Assembly (NCBI RefSeq): GCF_035046505.1
Contig: NC_089821.1
Location: 195,138,377 to 195,202,376, forward strand
DNA from: Tiliqua scincoides
Taxonomy: Eukaryota > Chordata > Lepidosauria > Squamata > Scincidae
Direction of reading: 5' to 3'
Length of the DNA: 64,000 nt
The translations under genes were made by a program, and so were the position numbers. Shown piece by piece: positions 47,080-60,600 of the stretch. Positions within the stretch are counted from its first letter, which is position 1. Every line of letters starts with the position of its first letter. Below the pieces are notes generated by a model. That model was given only the letters and a program-made list of their open reading frames with translations. It had not been told where the DNA came from and ran no database searches.

Positions 47080-47269
47080 CTGCCTAAGGCTGGGCCTGGG
47101 TGGAGGTGGGCGCTGCCGCCGTGGCGGTTGATCCGTGGGCGGTTGGTGTGCTCGCGCGCGCAAACGCTGCGTCATCTGTCCAGCTGTGTCTGGAAAGCTT
47201 GCAGCCTCTGGTTGCCAGTACTGATCTTCGGGACTGGCTGCTCTCCTGCCAACCCCAAGGCAGCCGCAC

Positions 47270-47475
47270 GGCCCAGTCCTATGCATGTCTACTCAGAAGT
47301 AAGTCCCATTAGTGTCAGTGGGGCTTACTCCCAGGAAAGCGTGGATAGGATGGGGCTGACAGTGCACCATAAATGGTGGAGCTTAGGGCTTCAATCCTAT
47401 CTGCACTTACCTGGGAGTAAGTCCCATTGGCTACAGTGGGACTTACTTCTGAGTAGGTATGGATAGGCCTGGGCT
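47270..47475. repeat. Two GGGAGTAAGTCC-module repeats in tandem
   Basis: Units at about 47270-47376 and 47393-47475 carry ACTCAGAAGTAAGTCCCATT and CCTGGGAGTAAGTCCCATTG. They lie just upstream of the CpG island. Confidence 0.55.
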
Positions 47476-47814
47476 CAAAATCCTGCTGGCTTGAGTGTCA
47501 TGAGGAAGGACAGAGTACAAATAAATAGAAACGAAGGCACAAATCTGGGATAAGGGAAAAGCCAGGCCTGCCGATAATAGAGGGTGCAAAAAGCAGCAGG
47601 GTGCATTAGAGCACCCAGTGCAGTTTCCCACACTTGAGATGGTGTCCAGTGGTACTTGCAGCACTCCCAAACCAGGGATGTGGGGAGGCAGAGCCTCCGC
47701 ACTGGGGTCCTCACACCGCCACCATGTGAGGTGCCCAAGCACCCCCAACCCACGCACTGCTAGTTTATTTTACTAGCAGTGCTAGTTCTGGTCTTTAAGC
47801 CTAAACAGCTTGGG

Positions 47815-48172
47815 AACAGCATATTTGAGAGACCACCTTCTTCCATATGTTCCAGCCTGTTCTCTTAGGTCAGCCATTTTCAACCACTGTGCTGTGACCA
47901 TTATGCCACAAGTGGTCCACAGGAATTTGAGGGAAGGTCATTTATTAGTAGGGCCAATAGGGATGCCAGTCCTCCACTGACAGCATGGTGTGCCTTGGCA
48001 ATTGTTGATAACCTGATGGTGTGCCTTGACAGTTTTAGTGCCTTGTCAGTGTGCAGTGAAATGAAAAAGGTTGAAAATCACTGTCTTAGGTCATCGGATA
48101 AAGCCCTGTTGGTTGTGCCACCATCAAGAGAGGTTAGGGCGATGGTGGCCAGAAATAGGGCCTTCTCAGTTG
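47815..48172 (+). mobile_element. L2-like remnant carrying a hAT MITE
   Basis: Sequence before and after the MITE (CATCGGATAAAGCCCTGTTG, GGCCAGAAATAGGGCCTTCT) resembles the L2 3' region also seen near 53270. Its right side is cut by the RTE-like copy. Confidence 0.5.
47871..48083 (+). mobile_element. hAT-type MITE, family B, copy 5
   Basis: Ends CAGCCATTTTCAACC and GGTTGAAAATCACTG; perfect duplication TCTTAGGT (47863-47870, 48084-48091). 213 bp. Confidence 0.93.
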
Positions 48173-49215
48173 TTGGCAACCTTCAGTCTCGAAAGACTAT
48201 GGTATCACGCTCTGAATGTTGGTTCTGGCACAGTGTCTAGTGTGGCTGAAAAGGCCGATTCGGGAGTGACAATCCCTTCCACACTGGGATCAAGTGCAGT
48301 CTGTCCCTGGTCTGTCTCCCTGGCTATGGGCCTTCCTTCTTTGCCTCTTAGCCTCAGACTGTTGGCCAAGTGTCTCTTCAAACTGGGAAAGGCCATGCTG
48401 CACAGCTTGCCTCCAAGCAGAACGCTCAGAGGCCAAGGTTTCCCATCTGTTGAGGTTCATTCCTAAGGCTTTCAGATCCCTTTTGCAGATATCTTTGTAG
48501 CGCAGCTGTGGTCCACCCGTAGGGCGCTTTCCTTGCATGAGTTATCCATAGAGATCCTTTGGGATCCAACCATCGCCCATTCTCACGATATGACCAAGCC
48601 AATGCAAGCGTCTCTGTTTCAGCAGTGCATACATGCTGGGGATTCCAGCTCCAGGACTGTGTTGTTTGGAACTTTCTCCTGCCAGGTGATACCGAGGATG
48701 CGTCGGAGGCAGAGCATGTGGAAAGCGTTCAGCTTCTCCTGTTGTGTGCGAAGAGTCCATGACTCGCTGCAGTACAGAAGTGTACTCAGGACGCAAGCTC
48801 TGTAGACCTGGATCTTGGTATATTCCGTCAGCTTCCTGTTGGACCAGACTCTCTTTGAGAGTCTGGAAAATGTGGTAGCTGCTTTGCCAATGCATCTGTT
48901 TAGCTCGGTATCGAGAGAAAGAGTGTCGGAGATCATTGAACCAAGGTACACCAAGTCATGGACAACCTCCAGTTCATGCGCAGAGATTGTAATGCAGGGA
49001 GGTGAGTCCACATCCTGAACCATGACCTGTGTTTTCTTCAGGCTGATTGTCAGTCCAAAGTCTTGGCAGGCCTTTCTAAAACAGTTCATGAGCTGCTGGA
49101 GATCTTTGGCAGAGTGGGTGGTGACTGCTGCATCGTCGGCAAAGAGGAAGTCACGCAGACATTTCAGCTGGACTTTGGACTTTGCTCTCATTCTGGAGAG
49201 GTTGAAAAGCTTTTT
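48172..49215 (-). mobile_element. RTE-like LINE, second copy
   Basis: Same family as 15578-17200, covering the RT end and 3' tail ([40 protein letters not shown]). 5' truncated near 49215. A few frame breaks split the frame, so it is older or less constrained than the first copy. Confidence 0.85.
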
Positions 49216-49565
49216 CCTCTGGAGAGGTTGAAGAGCTGCGGAGCACAGCTCCAAAATCCTCCGCCTGCCCGCACCCTGGTACGCCTCCCACCCGCCCCCA
49301 CCCGCCCCCACCAGCCTCCCCCCTCCCCGGAACGCCTCCTCCACGCCCCCATCTACACCCCCCGCTCCCGTTCTGCTGCTCTGCGGTCCAGGAGACCACC
49401 CAGCTGCGGAACCTGGGCAACCGCCCCGCGCTAGCCCAGCATCGGCTGGCGCTGGGCTAGCATGGCTGGGAGCCTAGCGGTGAGCCACGCAAATGTGCCT
49501 TATGGCACATTTGCAACTGTGTTCGGCAGCACGGATCCGTGCCGCTGACCACAGGATTGGGCTCT
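49216..49565. repeat. GC-rich interspersed repeat
   Basis: Very C-rich (CACCCGCCCCCACC) block ending CACAGGATTGGGCTCTAG, joined directly to the truncated LINE. Its open frames are compositional. Confidence 0.5.
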
Positions 49566-49847
49566 AGGAGAATAAAAGCCCGGAACTAAATATGCCAATG
49601 GCAGAGTTTTGCTATACAAACAGCAGAAACCCTTGCAAAGTTCCCCTTGCGCTTTCCATAAATTGCATTTATGAATGGCATGAGATGGCATGAAATCTCA
49701 TCATGTGCATTTCCTCACACCTGTTCACATTAATGGAAACCAGAGAAATGCACAACATGACAATTTCCATACATGGGAGAACTCAACATAGGGTTGCTGT
49801 TTCCAGCAGCAAGCCATCATTGTTTCTAGTTCTGACTTCAGTCTTTA

Positions 49848-50026
49848 AGAGCCCAATCCTATCCAATTTCCCAGTGCCAGTGCAGCCATACAAATGGGGC
49901 ATGTTCTGCATCCTGTGGTGGTGGGCAGTCACAGAGGCCTTCTCAAGATATGGAAATATTTGTTTCCTTGCCTCACGGCTGTATTGCAGCTACACTGGTG
50001 CTGGAAAGTTGGATAGGATTGGGCCC
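49848..50026. mobile_element. Harbinger-like MITE, copy 1
   Basis: Ends AGAGCCCAATCCTATCCAA and TTGGATAGGATTGGGCCC, flanked by TTA on both sides (49845-49847, 50027-50029). Confidence 0.75.
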
Positions 50027-50215
50027 TTATTTACCTAAGGATGACAGAATACTTTGCTAGACCTTTCGTTTCGAAAAGATATGGGTTGGGGAAAGCACTC
50101 CAACTATGAAGAACCATTTGGATTACAGCACTACTGTAGCAAAATACAGTTGGCAGAAAGCTCATACATTATATCATTTTTTTTTGTTGATGCTTCATTG
50201 TATTTAGCCAAATTA

Positions 50216-50394
50216 GGGCCCAATCCTTTCCAATTTTCCAGTGCCTGTGCAGCTGTGCCAATGGGGTATGCACTGCATCCTGTGGTGGAGAGGCATTCAC
50301 AGAGGCCTCCTCATGGTGTGGGAACATTTGTTCCCTTACCTTGGGGCTACATTGTGGCTGCACCGGTGCTGGAAAGTTGGATAAGATTGGGCCC
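50216..50394. mobile_element. Harbinger-like MITE, copy 2
   Basis: 179 bp with inverted ends GGGCCCAATCCTTTCCAA and TTGGATAAGATTGGGCCC and a perfect TTA duplication (50213-50215, 50395-50397). Three-base TWA duplications and GGGCC ends fit PIF/Harbinger (Tourist-like) MITEs. Confidence 0.82.
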
Positions 50395-50499
50395 TTACAG
50401 TATCCAGAACTTTGGTGGAGTGGTGTACCATTGGCAGAAGTTCCTTTCGTGCACTAAAGAAGAGTTCCACTTGTGCAAAAATCCTTCATGTGACTTTTG

Positions 50500-51527
50500 A
50501 AGGAGTTTCTATTGATAGTGTGCAGCTGTGTGCAATGCTGCCCTGAGATTTTTTAAAAAATGAAAAGCAGCTACAGGAACCTTCAGTCTTGAGCAGGAGA
50601 CCCAACACATGGTGAGTAAGTGATTAATCCTTTCCACTTGGGCTACTTTTCTACTCAGAATTATGTCTTCCCAGCCGCTTTCCTCCCCATGGGCTCATGG
50701 ATCACTATTTTTATTAGTCACCATCCATTCTCTCATTATTCTGTACTCCCTTATTTATTCCCCACTTCATATCATTTTCCAGCCTCTCAGTTATATTAAC
50801 ATCTACCTTATCACTGTTGAGCACATGTTCTCCCTACTCATGTCCTTTGCCACAGAATCATAATCTTCATGGTATATTATTAACAACCTATTGCACGATC
50901 CAGTTAAGAGAAAAGATTAGACGGTTGACCCTTGCGAAGGTAATGGGATTAAAACGTGTCTCAGTACTGCATCTTAACTGGACTATTAATTAGGTTAGCA
51001 AACATAACCCTGAGCCACCATATGGTGAACAGTATCTTTTGTTGAATGCAGAACAGTGCATAGCTCATCCTCAGTGATAGGCTAAACTTCATTGCAGGTC
51101 CTTTCCTCAGTTTTTATTTGTGCATAGTGGTTGCATCATTATCCAGATCATAAATCAGATGCGATAATTTTTTTTAGTTAAATAATTTATGTTGTCTCTT
51201 TCTCTCCTAGTCCCTTCTTTTAAAGGGGGCATTCCTTCCCTTCTGCACTGCATTAATCTGCAACCAGTCTAGAATCCTTTGGAGCTGTTTTTCCTACTTT
51301 CTCCTTGAAGGAGCAGGAGTGGCCCTCCTGTATTCTTCTCCAGGAAAATCTATATTAAATAATTTCCCATGCAACTCCCTTGGTTACAGATCAATAGAGA
51401 GTGGCTTGCTTTTTCAATGAAAAATGTTTTAGATTTGTTTTCTAAAAGTGAAAAGGTTACTTTAATATTTTTGAAACATTTTTTCAACCACTGTTACATT
51501 ACAGTTCAAAAATCTAACATAACATAA
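50500..51527. other. Intergenic or PPIL6 3' UTR stretch
   Basis: About 1 kb before the PPIL6 stop with no recognised repeat. Its right part is probably PPIL6 3' UTR ending near the AATAAA at 51113. Confidence 0.45.
51113..51118 (-). terminator. Candidate PPIL6 poly(A) signal
   Basis: AATAAA in the PPIL6 sense about 410 bp past the stop codon. Others lie further on; none is confirmed. Confidence 0.35.
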
Positions 51528-51639
51528 TCATGGATTAAAAATTCCACAGTCAATAATTCTACATTCTACAATTGGCCTCTCATTGAATGTGTTGACTGCT
51601 TCCAATTTCCGGAGAACTGATGAACCCTTGATCACCTGT
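51528..51639 (-). CDS. PPIL6: PPIL6 last exon
   Basis: Acceptor tttcatag; reads GQVIKGSSVLRKLEAVNTFN then ERPIVECRIIDCGIFNP and TGA at 51528-51530. 112 nt closes the two-base carry. It matches human QLIEGTEVLKQLE and the conserved NERPI. Confidence 0.92.
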
Positions 51640-54600
51640 CTATGAAAGATAAAATCTATGTAAATACTAGGAAATCACAGCAATTATTTTCAATTCCAGT
51701 CATATCACAAAGCTGAACAAGTCTAAGTGCTTCAGAGCATAATCCTAAGCACACTCTGGGCTGGCACAAGTCCCTTGCACTGGCCTGGGACAGTCACAAA
51801 CGTGCCATAAAGCTCATTTGCATCTCCTTGAGGAGGCTGGTGTAAGGACACGTGCCAGCCTCCCCACAACAAATCCCTGCTGATGACAGGTGAGTTAGTG
51901 CCAGCTGATTCGGGCCGGGATGGGGGTTGGGGGGTTGGGGAGAGGGCAAAACTGAGGCATTCTGGGGTGGGCAGGTGCTGGAAGGGCCCATGGGTGAGCC
52001 GGGCCCAGAAGGGGGATCGAGCCAGGATCCGGCACTTGGGCTGGATCCTAAGCCCTCTCCCAGGCAACCTGGCACAGTACTGGACTGCTCGAAGTGGCGC
52101 AGTCCCAAGTAGCCCCATAGGGACTGCAGCTGTGTTACCTAGGGAATTAATTCCCCTTGCCCTGGGTTGAGCTGGCCTGCACTGTATCTAGCACAGGTTA
52201 GGACTGGGCTGTCATTTTCCCATCAAAGCTGTTTTAGCTCCCACATTTTACTTCTGTCACATGCAACACTTGTACTTGGGATCTATTTAAGTCAAAATAT
52301 TTACCCAAAAGCCACATATTTGTCATTCAAGTAGGGTGCTGCCTGTAGTGTGATGTAGAACTGGGACCCATTGGTGTGGCGTCCTTTGTTGACCATGCCA
52401 AGGACCCCTCGTCTATCATGTGGGACTGCAAAACTTTCATCTAGGAAGAAGTTAATATGTGCACAATGATTGTTTTCCTCTTTCCATTGGTTCACTTTTT
52501 CCAGGTTTCTGTCTCTTTCCTGATATTCCAATTCACACAACACTAAACCATAGTTTAGCTTGATAAGAATGCAAGCTTCAAGCTTATGCGCCTTCTGCTT
52601 TCAAGCTTCCTTTCATGGATTGTAACAAACTAATTTCCCATTCCATCCTGATTTCATATTCTGGTTTATTAACAACTGTTTGCACAAATCATAGTTTACC
52701 GTATTTGTCCATTATTACAGACTGTGAATGAACAGAAGCTTCAGATTGCGTGTGAAGGAGGAAGGATGGAGAGCAGGAGAATATGCAAGCTAGAGACTTA
52801 CTGCTCAATCCTATGAACTGTTTTCCCCGCTGGAACAAGCATTCTGGCCGCATAAACATCTTCATGGCTGTTGCAAACGCAATGATGCCTGCAAGCATGG
52901 ATTGGCTGCTGCTGCAGGCAGTGAGCTGCTGGTTCCGCACAGTGGCGGACACTGGACACCTGACGTGGATGGTAAGACCACGTAGGGGTCAGGAGAGAGG
53001 CAAGGAGGGGATGGAATAGGGTGGGAAGTGAGTGGAATGTGGCGGCCCAGTTGGTCACTGACCTGAGTTGGGCTGAGCCTGCCATGCTGTTGCTCTGGCA
53101 GCTACACTAGCCCATTTCATTTCATTCCAAGCCCACTTCAAGGTGTTGGTGATGACCTTTAAAGGTCCTTTGCAGCATAGGACTAGGCTACCTCAAGGAT
53201 CCCCTTACCCCATATAATCCTGCATGTCTCTTACAATCATAAAATAAGGCCCTGCTGCCATCTGAAGCCAAGGGGATGGTGGCAAGGTTGAGGGCCTTTT
53301 CTGTTGTGACACCCCATCTCTGGAATCAGCTACCGGAGCATCTGAGGAACAGCCTCTTTATATGGTTTCTGAAGGGTTTAAAAACTTCTTTATTTTGCTT
53401 TGCATTTGAGGAGGGAGGAGGACCTCCTAGGGACACTTTTTATCTTCTGTTGCTCCTTTTATGCCATTGCTTTTATGTTGTTGCTGTTTTATATTTTTAA
53501 CCATATCATTTAATCCTGTATCGTTTTAAATTGTTTTATTCAAATGCTTTTATTTGTTGTATTATTTTTATTATTTATTGTGCACCATTTGAGCATAGGA
53601 GTATAAAATCTTTTAAACAAAGAAACAAACTCTTACCTGCAAACACTGGCCCATAAATTGATTCACCACCATTTCCTCTTCCTTCATCTATGTCTGTATA
53701 TTAATGGAGAGGGGGGAAAACTAAGGTTATATATTTGTCTCTTCAGCACTGAAGAAAGAACATGGAAATTTACAATGATGCACTATTGAATATAATTTTT
53801 ATATCTACGTTAACTCACCATAAGAGTGGTAAATCAAATTCATAGCATTAATTTATAGTCATTAGTTATTTGATTTTCTCTGTAAACTACTTTGTGAACT
53901 TTTCGTTGAAAAGTGATATATAAATATTGTTAATAATAATACTAAGGACTTTTCAGCTGAACTGCTCTGTAATTGATGGTTGGTTGGTGGATTTGTGCTG
54001 AATTGCTTTTTTGGTGTGTGTTTTTTTTAACCAAAATGCTTCCACACAATAACATCTGCATAAAACTCTCAATAAAATCCTCTTAAAGTACAATCCTAGG
54101 CATGTCTACACAACAGTAAATCCTATTTAGTTCAATGGGACTTGCTCCCAAGTAAGGCTGCAATCCTATCCACACTTTCCTGGGAGTAAGCTCTATTGAT
54201 TATAATGGGACTTACTTCTTAGACAGGCATAGGATTGGGTTCTAAGTGTGTTTACGATTGCAAATGATTGGGATGCCTATGAAAACATTCAGGTTTCATC
54301 TTACAAGCATATGACATAAATATTAATTTAATCTCAAAGTGTAACTATTTTGATGCATTAACAATTATACATGCTGAGGAGGACAACATGGTACAGCTTC
54401 AAAGCTATGATACATTTGAATAGGCTTTAAAACCCACCTCCGCCTTGTATCCAGCCATTTTTTACAAGTCGGTGAAATATAGAGTTTTGGTATGTAAGTT
54501 GCAGCCCTTTCTCAGAAGTCCCTTTCTCTCCCGTACACAAACACCAGAAGTTCCGACATGTCCTGGGGCAAATATCAGAATAGAGCTAGCAAATGAAGAG

Positions 54601-57600
54601 AGAAACGGAGCAATAAGATAGTGCCTTGTGTTATCAGTGAAGATAAATACAGTATCACATGGACTATATATTCCATATCACTTTGCACTCACTCCATAAG
54701 TCTAAAACAGGGGTGTCCAAAGATTTTGGCAGGAGGGCCACATCATCTCTCTGACACTGTGGGGGGCCGGAGGAAAAAAAGAATTAATTTACATTTTAAA
54801 TTTGAATAAATTTACATAAGTTTACATAAATGAATATATTAAAGATGAACTTATGTGAATGAATGAAGGTCTTGCAATAGCTCAAGGCCAATAAAATGCC
54901 TTGCACTGGCTGGCCTTTCCTTTGCTGCCACTACTGCATCACAGACATGAAACAGCAAGCAGTGGAGGGAGCCCTCATCCCGCAGTTCTTTTGAGAGGTC
55001 AAACAGTTGCCCTCACGCTGAGAGCAGTTGCGCCAGGCCAGTGTAGGCTCCAACAAATCTCCGGAGGGCCAGAGGCTCATTGGAGACTGGGGGCTCCCTT
55101 AGGGCCACATTGAGAGGCCACAAGTGGCCCCAGGGCTGGGGTTTGGGCACCCCTGGTCTAGAACATTCCTGAATGTGACATGTAGTAAAAGCAAGCATCT
55201 AGCCCTCATGGTAATATGCAGAAGTTTTAAAATGGGAGAAAATAATCTACCAAAGTTAATTCAATAATAATGCAAATCTTTGGTAGATTTAATAAACTAC
55301 CAAAAGCCCCCAAAATGCCTTTGACATACCCAGGGCTGGCCTGCTGGTTGGATATAGTCTTACTCTGGCATCCATTGCCCCACTCACCCTCCTCCTTTTA
55401 AAAGACAGAAAATGGGGAAGAGACAAAGGAAGTGAGTAGAGGAGATCATGTAGTTTTGTCTCCTCACCCCTTTCCCTCTGTTTTTTGAAATGGCAGAGTA
55501 GGAAAAAATAAGAAAACAGCTGGAACGAAAAGTGGGTAAGTTTGATGGGGGGGTGGAAAATGCAAGAGATGGGGGAGATGCACAGGGAAATGCCAAGGAA
55601 GTGCAGGAGGTGGTTGATGTAAAACAGTGGTTCCCAACCTTTAGGAGCCCGCGGACCACTGAGCCAAAAATTGGAATTGTTGTGGACCACGTGGTTGTGG
55701 AGAGTCTCGTCTCCATCCTCTCTTGTGGTCTGTCTCCCAAACAGCCCCCCCACCCCATGGACTATCAGAGAGGATGAAAAATGGCCTGCCCACAGCTGAC
55801 ACTTTGGTGGTTGTGGCTGTGGGTAATCCATTCTCCTCCCTCTTTGGTGTTCTGTGGGAGATTGCTTGCACAGCAAGGCACTGAAAGTGATCAAAGGTGA
55901 TTTTTTCCCCTGAAAGCTTGCAGATCACTTCTCAGGGTCTCACGGACCACAGGTTGGGAACCAGTGATGTAGAAGTAATGGGAAAATGCAGGAGAGATGG
56001 GGTTAAAATGTGAGCATCACAGAAGGCAGTAGGCAGAAGGTGGACTTGGGCCCAGGGCCTCAGAGGAATTTTATCAGGGGGTACAAAGTTTCTTTTGGGC
56101 CCCTTCCCCAAGGGGGAGGGGCACAATGGATGCAGGCAGAACAGAGGGGAAATAAGGCAGGGGGAGGGTGCCAGTGTGGTCTTTGGAGTCCAGGTGTACC
56201 AGGCTTCTTGATGTGGAGCCCAGGTCCACCCGACCATGCGGCACTGGTATTTAAATAAAGGAATATGGAAAACCAAACAGAAATATAGAAAATTCATTGC
56301 AGAAATTAGCATCATTGTATTTAGGCTCACACTAAGATGGAAAGTATCCTGTGTGTACCAAAATGAACTTTTGCAGCACCTGTAGCCCTACAGCTGGGTC
56401 CCTGAGCTCCTATCCACTTTTTATTTTCCAAAAACAAATATAAACAAACACACATAACACAAAAAACATGACACCACTACACACACACACACAAAAAACG
56501 GTTTAGGAAATCATATATCATTATCATATATCACTACAACTAATAAATCATTACATATTTTAATGAATTTTCTCTTCTAAATTTACCTCTTAATATCATT
56601 TTTCATTCATCATACATATATCGTATATCAAAGATAATATATATGTAATACAACCATGTAAATGCCCTATCATATATTTCTAAAACTTCATTTTCAACCA
56701 AGCATAAAAAGATTTCCATTGCTCAATTTGTGTTGGTTTTCGTTATTAATCCAAAATATCTGAACACCTGTCCATTGCGTCATTATTTTCTCTATTAATT
56801 CATCTTTCATTAATATTTTAAAATCCTTCCAATATCTAACATAAAAAATTCTTACTACAATTAAAATCATAACTAAATACACATCATTTTCTTTATAACA
56901 TCTAAAATAATACTAAGCAAAAATAATTCAGGTTTCAGCAATATCATAAATTCGACAATCTCTTGTATTACATTTCTTACCATTCTCCAATAGATTTGCA
57001 TTTTTTTACGTATCCACCACATGTTCCTTCCACACATTTACACTTCCAACAACTACTTGATATATTCTGTTTTATTTTTACCCATTTTTTGGTGTCATAT
57101 ACCATCTATAAAACATTTTATATATCTTTTCTTTAAAATTTGTTGTTCTAATAAGTTTTATATCATGCTTCTAGATCTGTTCCCATTGATCTATTGTGAT
57201 ATTATAGTCTATATTTTATACCCATTTTATCATACATTATTTTTTCTTACGTCTCAAAATCCAATAAAAACATATACATTTCTTTTATATATTTTTCTTT
57301 TGTTTCTAGCAATAGTCTATCAAATGGTGTCTATTCCATATAAAAACCTTCTTATTTGTCTCTTTCAAATCTTGAATCTAATTATAGGCACGTCCACCAG
57401 CCAGTCTCCACACCTTGCCTTGACAATTCTTTTTTCTCTTCTTCCTCACACTCCATGGAACATGTCTCAGAATTCTAGCTTTATTGTCATCCACTGTCCA
57501 TTTCTTTTCCTGTGAAGCCTTCAGTAATTTATTTCTATAAAAGGTTCTGATGAATTTCACATGAATTTCTCTTGGTAATTCGTGTTTTCTCAAATAAAAA

Positions 57601-60600
57601 GTGCTCACTCTTCTCACTGAATCCAATACTTTCGGTATCTCCTTCTTTGGTGTATCAATCCATTCTGATATTAATCTAACAATCCGTTGTAATGTATCTT
57701 CTTCTTTCTCTTCTGGTATATTTTGTATCCTCACCACTCGAGCTGCACTATCCATCTGAATTTCCATTAATGTTGTCTCTGCGTCGTGCTGATTTTCTTC
57801 TATCTCCAATATTTTAGCTTGATCTTTTCTTATCTTTTGTCCTGATCTCTCAATCTCTTGTTTATTTTCTTCTGGTGTACTTTTCACATCCATCAGGTGT
57901 CCACTAACTTCATCTAATTGTTTAGTTAAAACATCCACGCTGGCTTGAATCTGTGCAGATTGATTTATTTGTTGCTGTACCATTGCCAACAGTTTTTCCA
58001 TGTTGTCCTGCATAGTCTGTTTCCAGTCTTTCCTGTTCACTTCCTCTTGTACTAATTTTCCAAATCCCGTCTCCGATGCTGGCAAACTTCGGACTTTCTT
58101 ACTCGCCATCTTCATTCTTCCTTCCTGTGGAACTCAAATATCTTTTGCTTGCAATGCTCTTTAAGACCACTAGATGTCCTCAGCATATTATCTTCCTTGC
58201 TCCACTTATAAACACAAATCCAATTCTTGCAATGTCTTTTTAAATCCACTAGACATCACTGGCGCACTGTTCTTGTTTTGTTTCTGTTCTCTTATCTCTT
58301 ATTTATACTTGTAGCCTTGGCAACCAACATTCCTCAGTCTGCAAGAATGTCAAAACATTCAGCCATTTTCAGGCAATCCAGAACGAAAGTATAAAATCAA
58401 GGCAATAAATGCTCCAATACTCAAACTTTATCCAAGGACAATTAATTTGTAGTCCACCGGAATTCAAAGTTATAAAGTTGTAATTATATTTTCAGATAAT
58501 CCTAACAAGCTTAGTAAATCTCTTCTATGATTTCTCCTCACACCGATAAATAGCTGAGTGGGGGAACCTCCCCCCCTTCTTCTCACGGCAAAAAAACCCA
58601 AATCAGGCAGTCAATTATTCAATCCACGCCAGGCATACACAAATGGAATAACACTTACTTAAGTCTTTCAAAGTCTTTCCCTGCTGGGGCCTTCAGCTTG
58701 ATTCAACATGAATTCTTCACCATTGCTGCCAAGATGGTGGAATCTCCTGGGAAAGCCCCCTGGCCGGGCTTTATCTCCTCAGGAATCAGCCATCACATGG
58801 AGGAGTTTGTCTCTCCTGACAAACAATCCCCGGGTCTCCTCAGATCCACAGTTTTTGGGAAAAATCAGAGTGCCCTTCAAGAGCTCGAGAAAGGCACGTC
58901 TGCTCTCTGCTGGCTGGTCCCTCCCCCCCACCCCAGCTCCTATCCACTTCTTCATGGTTACTGGATCCAGAAGCTGAAGAGCTACTGCATCAGGCCAGTT
59001 TCCTCCCAGATTTGATACAGTGTTAAGGATGGTCATGGATGCATTCCTGGGCCCGGTGTGTATAGCTTGCAGCAGCAGTTGCCACTGCATATTCATGGCT
59101 GTGCTCCCAGCATCATGTGCAGGCAGCGAATTCAGGTGAGATAGGAAAATGTCAGATCCCAGGAACTTTCTGGGCCCCCTCCTTTGACTCCTGGGTCCCC
59201 TTTCTGACCCTGGGCCCAGGTACAAATTACCCCCTTTACCCCCCTCTCCTAGGCCCTGCATGGGCCAGATCCAGACATAACTCCCAAAACAGGATATACA
59301 GTACTTTGCTCCTCCTTTGCTACTTATACTACTGTATATTAATTTTCTGTCTCTGTGAAAATCAGCTTTCTCCTGCCCCACTGTAGTCTTCTGTTCATAG
59401 AACACTGATTTAAGATATAAAATTTAAACAGTACAGGCAACAAAATCAGTGGATTTTGTTCTATTGTATTGTGAATCACCCAGAGAGTTCATGTGAGGAG
59501 CATACAGACATTTAATAAGCAAATAAATGGGGGGGGGTGTCCCTCAAATCTTAGTTGATTAATCATGTAAGTTTCAGTAAATTGATTAATGAATGAAAAC
59601 TGCATAGAGAAACAAAAATTATTCTAAAAACAATTCTAAAAAAGAGAAAAGCACAGTTTTTAAAGATGTTGTACACATGTGCAGTCAGCACCACCATAGA
59701 CGAGGTAATAGTCCTTCACTCTCACACTGGAGGACCTGCCTCTTTCAAGACAGCTCTTCCGGCCTGCAGGTTTGATAAGGACTCACTAATCTGAATCATA
59801 AGGACTGCTGTCTGATTAATTGGGGCACTTTTTTAGTAGATCAACATGTTTTCTAATGGACTAATTGAATGAATTAATCAACTGTAAGTTGTAGCCATAA
59901 AATTTAAAAAATAGAATGCTGTAAACACAGTCATTTCAGTTGACGCTTTAAAGGAGCAAAGAATCAGCATCCAGACACTTCCTCCTTTTCAGTTTCAGCT
60001 TGGCAAAGCCAGCTTCAAAATGGCTACTGCCATTCAGAATGAATGACCTGTTGTCTTTGTGACATTTCAGTTTTTGGTATGTGTATATAAACAAACAGAT
60101 CAAATCCAATCCCACAAGAACTGACCTGGAAGTCAGAATGCACGATTACATTTCAGTAGGTTAACATTCCATTTTAAACAAATACATTTTCTTCATTGCA
60201 GTCAGTTGTATTTCCTTGATGTAGAACAGTGGTCTCTAAACTATGGCCTGGGGGCCACATCTGGCCTGCCACAAAATTATTGCCCGCAGCAACTTGTTTT
60301 TTGTCAAAGCATTTGCTATTATTTGACATTTATTCATTATACATAATTTTCAGTTTAAATACAGCATTGTTTCTTTATAATTGTCACATTTCTCTTTTGT
60401 TCTGAATCATATCATGCTGATTACAAAAAAAGATCCAGGTAAAACTTATTATTCACTTAAATTTCATCCATTCAGTTCTAAAACTGATTTTTTCTTTTTG
60501 GCCCATGAAAATGTGTAAAATATATGATGTGGCCCTTGTACTGAAAAGTTTGGAAACTCCTGATGTAGAATATAAATCTGCAAATGTGAAGCAAATGCAA

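Noticed and set aside
49063-49434. Plus-strand open frame rich in Pro
   Set aside because: Antisense to the LINE copy and running into a C-rich repeat.
55289-55894. 201-codon minus-strand open frame
   Set aside because: It crosses the hAT element at 55625-55966 and flanking intron; no family resemblance.
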